A stretch of 64,000 bases of DNA from Desulfonatronum thioautotrophicum (lineage in GTDB: Bacteria; Desulfobacterota; Desulfovibrionia; Desulfovibrionales; Desulfonatronaceae). Numbering within the stretch: position 1 is the stretch's first letter; each line of letters starts with the position of its first letter. Made by a program: the position numbers and the translations under genes. The notes beneath the pieces are model-generated. The model did not search any database. It saw only the letters and a list, made by a program, of their open reading frames with translations, and was not told the origin of the DNA. The DNA is taken from assembly GCF_000934745.1 (NCBI RefSeq), contig NZ_KN882169.1:217110-281109 (forward strand), written 5' to 3'. Shown here in pieces: positions 8,780 through 17,853 of the stretch.

Positions 8780-10417
8780 TTGCCCGGCGTGCTCCTGATT
8801 CACCCGCCGGTGGCCAAGGTCAGTGAACCGCCGGTGGGGATCGCCGTACTGACCGGCGTCCTGGAACGGGCCGGAGTGGAGTGTTCTGTTCTGGATCTGA
8901 ACCTGTTGGGCCTGGAAGGATTGATTCGTGGGCCTGTGTCCGGCGATGACGTCTGGACCCGGCGGGCTCTGCGTCATCGGGATGAAAATCTCCGGGCCAT
9001 TCGCCACCGGGACACATATACCGACCTGGATCGCTATGTAAGATTGGTCATGGACCTGAATCGTCTGGTGGAACGTTCGGCAGTGAACGCCTCGGCCTCA
9101 GGCCGGCGTATCAGCCTGACCAATTACCAGGACGAAGCTCTGGCCCCCACTCGTAGCCAGGACCTGCTGCGGGCAGCGGAGAATCCGGACGCCAATCCGT
9201 TTGTACCCATACTCGCAGCCCAATTGACCCGGGCCATGGATGCCTCTCAGCCCATGGCCGTGGGCTTTTCCCTGAACTACCTGAGTCAAGCCTTGTGCAC
9301 CTTCGCCCTGATCGGCCACATCCGGAAATCCTGGCCGGATGTGCGGATTATTCTTGGGGGCGGCCTGGTCACCTCCTGGGTCGGACGGCTGAGGGGGGGA
9401 GATGACGTCTTAGGTGGAAATCCTCTTGAGTTCCTATGGAAACAGGGGCAGGGGCCGACGAGGTCTTCCAGCTCTTCAGGATGCTTTGACGCCGGTTTTT
9501 TTGGCGGCCTGGTGGATACGTTGATTGCCGGCCCCGGAGAGGCCGGGTTGCTTCAGCTCTTCGATTCCATGTGGCCGGAGAAGGGCGATCATGGCCTGCC
9601 AGGGTACGCGCGGTTTCCCCTTGATGACTACTTCGCTCCGGGACGCATTCTGCCCTTCGCCGCCTCGCGAGGCTGTTACTGGAATCGGTGCGCCTTCTGT
9701 CCGGAACCGGCTGAAGGCAATCGGTTCATTCCAATGGGGCACCATCGTGTGGTGCGAGACTTGCGGGCTTTGAGTGATCTCCATCACCCCATGCTGATTC
9801 ATATGGTGGACAACGCCATCAGCCCGGCCCTTTTGGATGCGCTCACTGAAGCGCCTCCCGGTGCTCCCTGGTATGGTTTCGTGCGGTTTTCGCGTCGACT
9901 CACGGACCCGGTTTTTTGCCGGGCCTTGCGTCGGGCCGGTTGCGTGATGCTCAAGCTGGGTCTGGAGTCGGGCAGCCAGTCTGTTCTGGATCAGGAAGGC
10001 AAAGGGGTGGAGTTGGCATTGGCTGAAGTCGTGCTGAAGAGCCTGAAGTCCGCTGGAATCGCCAGCTATGTTTATCTGCTGTTTGGTACGCCTTCCGAGT
10101 CGGAAGTCGAGGCGCGGGCCACCTTGACGTTGACGGCTCGGCTTAGCAATGAAATCGATTTTCTGAATGTAGCCCTTTTCAACCTGCCGCTGACCGGTCG
10201 TGCCCGGGCCGACGTGGAGATTCTGCCCCATGCCGATGATCTGTCCCTGTATGCGTCATTTCGGCATCCCAAGGGCTGGGACCGCCGAGCGGTTCGTCGC
10301 TTCCTGGACCGGGAATTCCGGCGCCATCCGGCCATTGCCGGAATTCTTCGCCGTGATCCACCATTTTTCACTTCCAACCATGCCCCGTTTTTCGTTCGCG
10401 GGCCGGGTGCCGAATGA
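8780..10417 (+). CDS. B12-binding-type radical SAM protein
   Basis: A 545-residue protein. The N-terminus (VLLIHPPVAKVSEPPVGIAV) and the central segment VRIILGGGLVTSW resemble a cobalamin-binding Rossmann domain. The cluster motif is RGCYWNRCAFCPEP with C299, C304 and C307, that is CX4CX2C rather than the usual CX3CX2C. The C-terminal half has the radical SAM barrel signals LESGSQSVLDQEGKG and YVYLLFGTPSE. The gene begins with TTG (8780) directly after the pgm stop, or GTG at 8789, suggesting translational coupling. The substrate is unknown; methylation, ring contraction or RiPP maturation are known activities of the wider group. Confidence 0.85.
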   Translation: MPGVLLIHPPVAKVSEPPVGIAVLTGVLERAGVECSVLDLNLLGLEGLIRGPVSGDDVWTRRALRHRDENLRAIRHRDTYTDLDRYVRLVMDLNRLVERSAVNASASGRRISLTNYQDEALAPTRSQDLLRAAENPDANPFVPILAAQLTRAMDASQPMAVGFSLNYLSQALCTFALIGHIRKSWPDVRIILGGGLVTSWVGRLRGGDDVLGGNPLEFLWKQGQGPTRSSSSSGCFDAGFFGGLVDTLIAGPGEAGLLQLFDSMWPEKGDHGLPGYARFPLDDYFAPGRILPFAASRGCYWNRCAFCPEPAEGNRFIPMGHHRVVRDLRALSDLHHPMLIHMVDNAISPALLDALTEAPPGAPWYGFVRFSRRLTDPVFCRALRRAGCVMLKLGLESGSQSVLDQEGKGVELALAEVVLKSLKSAGIASYVYLLFGTPSESEVEARATLTLTARLSNEIDFLNVALFNLPLTGRARADVEILPHADDLSLYASFRHPKGWDRRAVRRFLDREFRRHPAIAGILRRDPPFFTSNHAPFFVRGPGAE

Positions 10418-10524
10418 ACGTTTGCAGACTGACCCTGGAAACGAGTTGTTTTGGCTCCTGGATTGATGGCCTGGCCAAAGTCGGGTATCTATTCAAGGCA
10501 CTGAATTAACATCTCGATCATTGC

Positions 10525-11109
10525 ATGGCCATGCCACGGTTTTGCAGTGCAGCGGAGCCATTTCTTCGAATGGTTGGCGATGAAGGAATTCTTTTGACTG
10601 ATTTTTCGAAATATCCGGTATTTCATCTCCATATTGGAGAGTGCTTCCTCTCCAAGGAACCGACGCTTGTGTGCACGGTTCTTGGGTCATGTGTCGCTGT
10701 TTCCTTTTTTCAGCCGGCTATTCCCTTGGGAGGGATTTTCCATGCTTTGCTGCCGGACGCGGCGGGACACGATGGCGAGGCTGTTTCAAGGCAGCCCTGC
10801 CGGTTCGTAAATCAGTCCATCCAGCAAATTCTCTCGGTTGTCGAGCGCCAAGGAGGGCGGCGCAAGGACATTCAGATCAAGGTTTTTGGTGGTGCTGAGT
10901 TGTTCGGATTCACCGGAGGGAAAAATTCCACTGCCAATAGTGTCGGACGCAAGAACGTGCAAATGGCCATCATGGAACTGGAACATGCCGGTTTGCGCAT
11001 CATGGCCTCGGACGTGGGCGGCCAGCTGGGGCGCAAGCTGTATTTTTTGAGCCATACCGGTGAAGTTTGGGTCAAGCGGATCAAACGTTCCTTGCTTTCC
11101 GGAAGGTGA
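10525..11109 (+). CDS. cheD: Chemoreceptor glutamine deamidase CheD
   Basis: A 194-residue protein that deamidates glutamines in methyl-accepting chemotaxis receptors and can be sequestered by CheC. The catalytic cysteine is C56 in LGSCVAV and the histidine is H73 in GGIFHALLP; FGGAELF and GRKNV are also family motifs. ATG 10525 is given; an internal ATG at 10570 would start just before the conserved core and cannot be excluded. The gene precedes cheB by 45 bp, a functional pairing because both enzymes act on receptor glutamine/glutamate residues. No cheA, cheW or receptor gene is in the window. Confidence 0.92.
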   Translation: MAMPRFCSAAEPFLRMVGDEGILLTDFSKYPVFHLHIGECFLSKEPTLVCTVLGSCVAVSFFQPAIPLGGIFHALLPDAAGHDGEAVSRQPCRFVNQSIQQILSVVERQGGRRKDIQIKVFGGAELFGFTGGKNSTANSVGRKNVQMAIMELEHAGLRIMASDVGGQLGRKLYFLSHTGEVWVKRIKRSLLSGR

Positions 11110-11154
11110 CACTTCCTTCCTGGTTCAACGTTCCAGAAAAAGCGAGTCAGAAGC

Positions 11155-12216
11155 ATGAAGCAAAAAATCAGCGTACTGGTTGTGGATGATTCCGCTTTGG
11201 TGCGGCAGGCCCTGATCGAACTGCTCTCTTCGGACCCAGGGATCGAAGTGATCGGTGCGGCCGGTGATCCCTTCGCCGCCGTGGAACGGATGAAGGAGGT
11301 CGTGCCGGATGTGATCACCCTGGACGTGGAAATGCCCCGGATGGATGGATTGACTTTTTTGCGCAAGATCATGGCCCAGCGTCCGATTCCGGTGATCATC
11401 TGTTCTACGTTGACGGAACAGGGAGCCGAAACCACTCTCAAGGCTCTGGAATACGGTGCCGTGGATATCATCCAGAAGCCAAAAATTGGTACCAAAAAGT
11501 TTTTTGAAGAATCCAGGATTCGCATCTGCGATGCTGTCAAGGCAGCGGCAAGCGCCAAGCTGCGTGCCTACACACCGGTCCAGGTAAAGCCAAAGTTGAC
11601 CGCGGATGCCGTCATGCCCATGTCCACCCAGCCCAAGGCCATGGTCAAAACCACGGAAAAAGTCGTGGTGGTTGGAGCGTCTACCGGTGGGACCGAAGCC
11701 CTGCGCATTCTGTTGCAAGCCTTACCTTTGGACTGTCCGGCTATTGCCGTGGTCCAACACATGCCGGAGAATTTTACCGCGGCATTCGCCAAGCGCCTGG
11801 ATGGTATCTGCAGAATCACGGCCCGGGAGGCCCAGGATGGAGACACCATGCTTCGCGGACAAGCCCTGATTGCTCCCGGGAACCGCCACATGCTGCTCAA
11901 GCGCAGTGGGGCCAGATATTATGTGGAAATCAAGGACGGCCCTCTGGTTTCCCGGCACAGACCCTCGGTGGATGTTCTTTTTCGTTCAGCGGCCCGCTAT
12001 GCCGGGGCCAATGCGGTGGGGGTGATCATGACCGGCATGGGTGACGACGGAGCCAAGGGCATGCGGGAAATGTTTGATGCCGGAGCTCATACCGTGGCTC
12101 AGGATGAACAGACCTGCGTGGTGTTCGGTATGCCCAACGAGGCCATCAAGCACGGCGGGGTCCGGAAAGTCATGCCTTTGGGCGGTCTGGCCGGCGAAAT
12201 ACAGCGCATGGGGTAA
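11155..12216 (+). CDS. cheB: Chemotaxis response regulator methylesterase CheB
   Basis: A 353-residue two-domain enzyme. The receiver domain carries DD11-12, phosphoacceptor D57 ([11 protein letters not shown]) and K108 (QKPKIG). The C-terminal domain removes methyl groups from receptor glutamates and can deamidate glutamines. Its triad is S176 in [11 protein letters not shown]202 in QHMPENF and D298 in MTGMGDDGA. Length and layout match the family. It is paired with cheD upstream. Its last 47 bp overlap the convergent CYTH gene, so the two transcripts share antisense sequence. Confidence 0.95.
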   Translation: MKQKISVLVVDDSALVRQALIELLSSDPGIEVIGAAGDPFAAVERMKEVVPDVITLDVEMPRMDGLTFLRKIMAQRPIPVIICSTLTEQGAETTLKALEYGAVDIIQKPKIGTKKFFEESRIRICDAVKAAASAKLRAYTPVQVKPKLTADAVMPMSTQPKAMVKTTEKVVVVGASTGGTEALRILLQALPLDCPAIAVVQHMPENFTAAFAKRLDGICRITAREAQDGDTMLRGQALIAPGNRHMLLKRSGARYYVEIKDGPLVSRHRPSVDVLFRSAARYAGANAVGVIMTGMGDDGAKGMREMFDAGAHTVAQDEQTCVVFGMPNEAIKHGGVRKVMPLGGLAGEIQRMG

Positions 12217-12823
12217 TTCCGGATCCCTTGCTGCCCACGGTCTTCCTCAAATTCTGCTGTTGCTTCTCCGGAAAAAGGAACCTATCGTCTGGTATCTGCC
12301 CCTGGGCATAACAATGCTCCTGGTAGAGCCGAACATAGTTCAGGGCAGAGGTTGCCAGCTTATCCAGGTTAAACCGACAGGCAGCCCGCTCAATGGATGT
12401 CGGTGTTCCCTCCAGTTCCACGATCTGGGTGAATGGGAGCATATCCAGGCAGATGGTGCATGATTCCCAGAGCCAGGTTGCCCTGAGCTTTTCATACTGA
12501 AAGACAATGCCATACCCTAACGCTTCCAGCATCTTCTGCATCGCCTCCAGGTCGTCGACCTGCGTCTCCAACTCCTCCAGCACTTTGAACTGCGGGTCAT
12601 GCGCAACGGCGGTCTTTGGCTTCTTTTTTACGGTCAATGTCACGACATCGGCCCGTCGCAGGCGGAGCAGAATCTGTTCCCTTGTGAGCCGCCTGTCCGC
12701 ATTGTCATACAGCCAGTTTTCCTCAAAATGGCACGAAATAAATGTCGCACCGTCCGTGGAGAGTCGGCGACAAATCGCTTCCAGGTCCGGATTCAGATAT
12801 TTAATTTCAATCTCTAAAGGCAT
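12170..12823 (-). CDS. CYTH-domain protein (class IV adenylate cyclase-like)
   Basis: A 217-residue protein starting [14 protein letters not shown]; the ExExK motif (E4, E6, K8) is the signature of the CYTH triphosphate tunnel fold. The charged strands [22 protein letters not shown] and IVELEG supply the tunnel Lys/Arg/Glu residues. Members include CyaB-type adenylate cyclases, thiamine triphosphatases and inorganic triphosphatases. The length favours CyaB-like proteins, but the product cannot be decided here. The last ~30 residues go beyond the fold and overlap the 3' end of cheB on the other strand. AAGGA lies ten bases upstream of the ATG. Confidence 0.82.
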   Translation of the reverse strand: MPLEIEIKYLNPDLEAICRRLSTDGATFISCHFEENWLYDNADRRLTREQILLRLRRADVVTLTVKKKPKTAVAHDPQFKVLEELETQVDDLEAMQKMLEALGYGIVFQYEKLRATWLWESCTICLDMLPFTQIVELEGTPTSIERAACRFNLDKLATSALNYVRLYQEHCYAQGQIPDDRFLFPEKQQQNLRKTVGSKGSGITPCAVFRRPDRPKA

Positions 12824-12894
12824 GTTTTGTATTCCTTTTGCGAGACATCATCCGTTGCCTCCGGAATTGGTTTTCTATCCACTGGAGCCGTTCC

Positions 12895-14247
12895 ATGTAT
12901 GACAACCAGTTGGCTGCGTTGCAGCAAGTCAAGAAATATGAGGTCGTGATCAAGGACTTCGTCCTGGATCAGCGAGGTGCCGGACTGGTTTACACGGACG
13001 ACGCCATTGCCACGAAAATCCTGCGCAACACCTTTTTTGTCCACCTTCAACTCCGGGATTGCATGCGCTTTGCATTGCGAGAAGAGGAATTGATCCGGGA
13101 TGCCCGACGCATTTTCGACCTCAAGGGACGGTTGTTGTTTTTCATCGAACGCGTCGTCAACGGTCGCAGCAACAATCAGCTGATCAAGTTCCTGAAGACC
13201 ACCTATCCGGAATCCCAGATCATCCTGATGACCACGGAAACAGATCGCAACCTGCTCGTTTATCTGCATGAAATAGGAGCCGACAACTTTATTGTCAAAC
13301 CGGTTTCCGTCAATACGTTGATCGAGAAGATTGCATTGACCATCCGTCCCCAGGGGCAGTTGCCCAAGCTGGTGGGGCAGGGCAAGGAGTTTATTCAGAA
13401 AGGCGAGTATCAGAAGGCTCTGGATGTGGTGGATAAGATTTTGGAAATCAAGCCCAACAGTTCAGCGGCCTTGATGATTCAGGGCGACGCCTATCTTCGA
13501 TTGGGACGCGATGAGGAGGCATTGCAAAGCTATCTCCAGGCAGCCCAATACGCCAAGATGTATTTGGAGCCGCTGAAAAAGATTGTCGCCTATTTCCGGG
13601 AGAAGGAGGACATAGAGACCCAGTTGGAATACCTGGAAAAGCTGGAGCGTCTCAGTCCGATGAATATGGACCGGAAGATCGAAATCGGCGAGCTGCACCT
13701 GCAGCAGGGCAATCCCGAGGAGGCCGATGCGTTTTTCAAGGAAGCGGTACGGATCTCAACGAAGCAGGCCAGGGACATGCTCGACCATGTCAAACTGACA
13801 GTGGCCGAAACCTGTCTGAAGAAAGACGCTGCCTTGGCGGAAAAGTATTTCCGGGAAATTGTGGAGGGTAAAACGACCCTGACCCCTTCGGATGTGCATG
13901 TCTTCAACCGGCTGGGTATTGCATTGCGCAAACAGGGTAAATGGGAACAGGCCATCACGGAATTTAAAAAAGTCCTGAATGTGGCTACGGACATGGAAAT
14001 CGTTTACTACAACATCGGAATGGCCTTTATGGAAGGTGGACGATTTTGGGATGCTCACGACGCTTTTGAAAAGGCGATGAAAATTAATAAAGTCAGCTTG
14101 CTGGCCAATGATGTCACGACGTTTAACATCGGAGTGACCATGCAGCAGCTTCGAAAAAAGGAACTGGCCCGCGAACTGTTTTCGCGGGTTAAGATGTTGA
14201 ACCCGGAATTTCCTGGAATTGACAAGCGCATCGCGGATGTTAGTTAA
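12895..14247 (+). CDS. Degenerate receiver domain plus TPR repeats
   Basis: About 450 residues if started at ATG 12895 (MYDNQLAALQQ), which has GGAG upstream; an in-frame start at 12838 would add 19 residues. Residues ~35-160 have the fold signals of a response-regulator receiver: a TPES..ILMTTE strand, a GADNFIVKPVS strand with the conserved Lys, and LIEKI. The strand that should carry the phosphoacceptor reads RLLFFIERVVNG, without Asp. The rest is a chain of TPR helices (for example GEYQKALDVVDKILEIKPNS, then YFREKEDIETQLEYLEKLERL). A scaffold or adaptor that does not need phosphorylation is inferred. The partner is unknown. Confidence 0.78.
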   Translation: MYDNQLAALQQVKKYEVVIKDFVLDQRGAGLVYTDDAIATKILRNTFFVHLQLRDCMRFALREEELIRDARRIFDLKGRLLFFIERVVNGRSNNQLIKFLKTTYPESQIILMTTETDRNLLVYLHEIGADNFIVKPVSVNTLIEKIALTIRPQGQLPKLVGQGKEFIQKGEYQKALDVVDKILEIKPNSSAALMIQGDAYLRLGRDEEALQSYLQAAQYAKMYLEPLKKIVAYFREKEDIETQLEYLEKLERLSPMNMDRKIEIGELHLQQGNPEEADAFFKEAVRISTKQARDMLDHVKLTVAETCLKKDAALAEKYFREIVEGKTTLTPSDVHVFNRLGIALRKQGKWEQAITEFKKVLNVATDMEIVYYNIGMAFMEGGRFWDAHDAFEKAMKINKVSLLANDVTTFNIGVTMQQLRKKELARELFSRVKMLNPEFPGIDKRIADVS

Positions 14248-14324
14248 TCCCAGGACGTCCTAGGCTTACGCTGCGCAGTTGCTGACTGCCTAAGGCGAGG
14301 GCGCGTTTCCGGACATGCAATTCT

Positions 14325-14675
14325 GTGTGGAATGGAATTCTGAAGAAAAAGGGTGAACCGTTGAGTGTCGATATATCCGACCCCCGGATTGAGGGAGATG
14401 TTGAAATTGAGGATCTTCTGGAGCTGCCGAAACGGTACAAGGTCCTCCTGCACAATGACGACTATACCACCATGGAATTCGTTATCCATGTGCTGAAGGT
14501 TGTCTTTGGCAAGAACGAAAATGAGGCAGCCGCCGTCATGCTCAAAGTCCATCAGGACGGTGTGGGAGTTTGTGGCGTCTATACCGCGGAAATCGCCGAG
14601 GCCAAGGTGGCCCTGGTTCAGCATATGGCCAGAAAAAACGGTTTCCCGTTGAAATGTACCATGGAAGAGGTGTAA
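14325..14675 (+). CDS. clpS: ATP-dependent Clp protease adaptor ClpS
   Basis: N-degron adaptor delivering proteins with N-terminal Leu, Phe, Tyr or Trp to ClpAP. The core is intact: YKVLLHNDDYTTMEFVIHVL holds the N-D-D residues that bind the degron's alpha-amino group, and VHQDGVGVCG has the conserved His. Up to 116 residues. The start is ambiguous: GTG 14325, or TTG 14361 preceded by AGGGTGA at good spacing, which gives a more usual ~104-residue protein. clpA follows after four bases, and aat is just downstream, so three N-end-rule genes are together. Confidence 0.93.
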   Translation: MWNGILKKKGEPLSVDISDPRIEGDVEIEDLLELPKRYKVLLHNDDYTTMEFVIHVLKVVFGKNENEAAAVMLKVHQDGVGVCGVYTAEIAEAKVALVQHMARKNGFPLKCTMEEV

Positions 14676-14679
14676 ACAT

Positions 14680-16947
14680 ATGGTAAGCAAGGAATTGCAA
14701 CGTTCTTTTCTGGTTGCCGTGCGAGAAGCCAGGGTACGCAACCATGAATTTTTAACCCTGGAACACCTGTTGTACGCAATGATCAGAAATTCTTCGGCAA
14801 AAGATATTCTTGAACATTGCGGCGTGGAGCTTGGCAAGCTGAAGGGCCAGCTGGAAAAGTTTTTTCTGGATCACCTGCAGTCCACGACGTCCGGTGGAAT
14901 GACCGAGGTGGTTCAGACCCCTAGCTTGCAACGGGTTATTCAGCGAGCTATTTTACATGTCCAGTCTTCCGGCAAGCCGGAAGTCCATGTGGGCGATGTC
15001 CTGGCTTCCATTTGTCTGGAAGAAGAATCCTATGCCAACTATTTTCTGCAGTCTCACGGTGTGGATCGCCTGGACATCCTGGAATACATTTCCCATGGCG
15101 TACCCACCCAGGGTCAGCCGGAAGACGAGTCCTGCACCCAATGCCGCACACCAGGGCAAAAACAGAAGAAAGAGTCCTTTCTTGAACAGTTTACCGTGGA
15201 TCTGGTTGAAAAGGCCAAGAATGGTGAAATAGATCCTTTGGTGGGCAGAAAGCTGGAATTGCACCGCACCATGCAGATTCTGGCCCGGCGGCGGAAAAAC
15301 AATCCGATCTATGTGGGTGACCCCGGCGTGGGCAAAACCGCCTTGGCCGAAGGGCTGGCCTTGCGCATCGCCGAGGAAGAGGTTCCGGATTATCTGCTGC
15401 AGGCCAAGGTTTACGCTTTGGATATGGGTGCCGTCCTGGCAGGAACCAAATACCGAGGTGACTTTGAAGCCCGGATCAAGGGTGTGCTCAAGGAACTGGA
15501 GGCCATTCCGGACGCGATTCTGTTCATTGATGAGATTCACACCATTGTCGGTGCCGGGGCAACAAGTGGCGGAAGCATGGATGCTTCTAATCTGCTCAAG
15601 CCGGCCTTGGCCTCGGGCAAACTGCGGTGCATCGGCTCCACGACCTATGAAGAGTTCAAGAACCATTTTGAAAAGGATCGGGCCTTGTCCCGGCGCTTCC
15701 AGAAAGTGGAAATTCCTGAGCCGAGCCGGGACGAGACCGTGCAAATTCTTCAGGGGTTGCGTCCCTACTACGAGGAGCATCATGGAGTGCGCTACGCTCC
15801 AAGCTCCCTGGAAGCGGCCGTGGATCTCTCCATACGCCACCTGAACGATCGGTTTCTGCCGGACAAGGCCATTGACGTGATTGACGAGGCCGGAGCGGTA
15901 TTCAAAATTAATCCCAAAGTCCGGAAGAAAAATTTGATTCGTTCTCTGGAAATGGAGCAAGTTGTGGCCCGGATGGCCCGGATTCCCGAGACCCGAGTTT
16001 CTTCTTCCGACAAGAATCAGCTTCAGGAGCTGGAAGGCAGTCTGAAGCAGGTCATCTTCGGACAGGACGAGGCCGTGGAGAGCCTAGCCAGGGCCATAAA
16101 GCGCTCACGTGCAGGATTGGGGGCAGAGAACAAGCCCACCGGTAGCTTCCTGCTTACCGGTCCCACGGGGGTGGGCAAGACCGAGCTGGCCCGGCAGGTG
16201 GCCCAAATTCTGAACATCAACTTCTTGCGTTTCGATATGAGCGAGTACATGGAAAAACATGCCGTGGCTCGCTTGATTGGCGCTCCTCCGGGATACATCG
16301 GTTTTGAGCAAGGTGGTCTGCTTACGGATGCGGTGCGCAAGCATCCCCATACCGTGCTCTTGCTGGATGAGATTGAAAAGGCCCATCCGGATCTGTTCAA
16401 CATTTTGCTTCAGGTCATGGACTACGCCACGTTGACCGACAATACGGGGCGTAAAGCCGATTTTCGGAACACCATCGTGCTGATGACTTCCAATGCCGGA
16501 GCCCAGGATGTCTGCGCCGCCAGTATTGGATTCGGAGAACCGGGCAAGGATGATCGCAGTCACTTGAGCAAAAAGGCTGTTGAAAAGCTGTTCAGCCCGG
16601 AGTTTCGGAACCGTCTGGACGCCACTATCTGTTTTCATTCCTTGACCACGGAGGTCATGGAACGGATTGTGACCAAGTTCCTGGAGGAGCTGAACACCCA
16701 GCTGAAGGACAAGAAAGTGACCGTCTCTCTGGCCCCGGCCGCGCTTACATGGCTGGCCGAGCGTGGATTTGATCCGTCCTTTGGTGCCAGGCCGCTGGGC
16801 CGGTTGATTCAGACATCCATCAAGGACCCATTGACCGATGAAATTTTGTTCGGTCGTCTGGCCAAGGGCGGTACGGTACGTGTGGACGTGCCTCAGTCTG
16901 GCCCGGATGGCGCCAAAAGCGAAGAACTCGAGTTTGCCTTTGCCTGA
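14680..16947 (+). CDS. clpA: Clp protease ATP-binding subunit ClpA
   Basis: A 755-residue Hsp100 unfoldase partner of ClpP. The N-domain (residues 1-145) matches the ClpS-docking domain. The first AAA domain has Walker A GDPGVGKTA with K219 and Walker B ILFIDEIHTI. The second has GPTGVGKTE with K500 and VLLLDEIEKA. The spacing between them lacks the long middle domain of ClpB, which supports ClpA. IGFGEP between AAA2 and the small domain resembles the ClpP-binding IGF/IGL loop. The gene is coupled to clpS. A factor-independent terminator follows it. Confidence 0.95.
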   Translation: MVSKELQRSFLVAVREARVRNHEFLTLEHLLYAMIRNSSAKDILEHCGVELGKLKGQLEKFFLDHLQSTTSGGMTEVVQTPSLQRVIQRAILHVQSSGKPEVHVGDVLASICLEEESYANYFLQSHGVDRLDILEYISHGVPTQGQPEDESCTQCRTPGQKQKKESFLEQFTVDLVEKAKNGEIDPLVGRKLELHRTMQILARRRKNNPIYVGDPGVGKTALAEGLALRIAEEEVPDYLLQAKVYALDMGAVLAGTKYRGDFEARIKGVLKELEAIPDAILFIDEIHTIVGAGATSGGSMDASNLLKPALASGKLRCIGSTTYEEFKNHFEKDRALSRRFQKVEIPEPSRDETVQILQGLRPYYEEHHGVRYAPSSLEAAVDLSIRHLNDRFLPDKAIDVIDEAGAVFKINPKVRKKNLIRSLEMEQVVARMARIPETRVSSSDKNQLQELEGSLKQVIFGQDEAVESLARAIKRSRAGLGAENKPTGSFLLTGPTGVGKTELARQVAQILNINFLRFDMSEYMEKHAVARLIGAPPGYIGFEQGGLLTDAVRKHPHTVLLLDEIEKAHPDLFNILLQVMDYATLTDNTGRKADFRNTIVLMTSNAGAQDVCAASIGFGEPGKDDRSHLSKKAVEKLFSPEFRNRLDATICFHSLTTEVMERIVTKFLEELNTQLKDKKVTVSLAPAALTWLAERGFDPSFGARPLGRLIQTSIKDPLTDEILFGRLAKGGTVRVDVPQSGPDGAKSEELEFAFA

Positions 16948-16974
16948 TCGGCTTCCACCGCGATCCGTAATACG

Positions 16975-17006
16975 GGCCGGGCCATGCTTGTGGCTCGGCC
17001 TTTTTT
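16975..17006 (+). terminator. Rho-independent terminator after clpA
   Basis: GGCCGGGCCA (16975-16984) pairs with TGGCTCGGCC (16991-17000) with one G-T wobble and a six-base loop, and is followed at once by six T residues (17001-17006). It is 28 bases beyond the clpA stop and 55 bases before aat, so aat probably has its own promoter or depends on read-through. Confidence 0.85.
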
Positions 17007-17060
17007 GCACTCAGGTCTCTGCCCCAAACGCGAATTATTGCCGGAGTTCCATTCACGATC

Positions 17061-17744
17061 ATGCCTGTTCATGCCCTGTCCCCCCGGATTCTTTTTCCTC
17101 CCGTGGAACACGCAGAACCGGACGGATTATTGGCCGTGGGCGGCGATCTCTCCCCGGAACGCCTGTTACACGCCTACAGTAAGGGGATTTTCCCCTGGTA
17201 CGGCCCGGGCTCGCCGATTCTCTGGTGGACGCCTGATCCCCGTCTGGTGCTTTTTCCGCAAGAGCTGCATATCCCACGCAGCCTGGGCAGACTCATGCGC
17301 AAGCCTCCATTTCATGCCTCTTTTGATCGGGATTTTGCCCGTGTAATCGGTCACTGCGCGGCAATGCCCCGGCGGAATGGGCCGGGCACGTGGCTGGTGC
17401 CGGAAATGCAACGGGCCTACAACCTACTCCACGATGTGGGACTGGCGCATTCCGTGGAAGTCTGGGCGGATGGTGAGCTGGTGGGGGGACTCTATGGAGT
17501 AGCCCTCGGCCGGGTGTTCTTTGGAGAATCCATGTTTCATCTCCGCCCCAACGCGTCCAAGTTTGCCCTGGTCCATCTTGTTCAGCGATTGCGGCGGTGG
17601 GATTTTCAGATGCTGGATTGCCAGCAGACGACACCGCACATGCAGCGGTTCGGGGCTCGAGAGATCCGAAGACCGGAATTCATGGCCATCCTGGAGGAGG
17701 CCACGATCCAGCCGACTATTTTTGGTCGATGGACGGAGAGTTGA
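17061..17744 (+). CDS. aat: Leucyl/phenylalanyl-tRNA-protein transferase
   Basis: A 227-residue enzyme that adds Leu or Phe from aminoacyl-tRNA to proteins with N-terminal Lys or Arg, making substrates for ClpS-ClpAP. Family signatures are all present: FPPVEHAEPDGLLAVGGDLS, YSKGIFPWY, WWTPDPRLVL, SVEVWADGELVGGLYGVALG, FGESMF and DCQQTTPHM. Length is normal. Its position directly downstream of clpS-clpA matches its pathway, although a terminator separates it from clpA. Confidence 0.96.
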   Translation: MPVHALSPRILFPPVEHAEPDGLLAVGGDLSPERLLHAYSKGIFPWYGPGSPILWWTPDPRLVLFPQELHIPRSLGRLMRKPPFHASFDRDFARVIGHCAAMPRRNGPGTWLVPEMQRAYNLLHDVGLAHSVEVWADGELVGGLYGVALGRVFFGESMFHLRPNASKFALVHLVQRLRRWDFQMLDCQQTTPHMQRFGAREIRRPEFMAILEEATIQPTIFGRWTES

Positions 17745-17756
17745 TGGCGGGGGGTT

Positions 17757-17838
17757 GTAGGGGTGCACCTGCGTGTGCGCCCCTACATGGTGGGATGACG
17801 GCCTACCCGCAAGGGCGGACACATAGGTCCGCCCCTAC
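17757..17838. repeat. Paired GTAGGGG palindromes, copy 1
   Basis: Two hairpins: 17757-17786 begins GTAGGGGTGCACC and ends GTGCGCCCCTAC, and 17813-17838 holds GGGCGGAC and GTCCGCCC, ending CCCTAC. The same pair, closely similar in sequence and order, occurs at 38396-38474. This is a dispersed REP-like intergenic element, here between aat and a convergent gene. Confidence 0.8.
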
Positions 17839-17853
17839 GTTTTCGCCTCCCGA

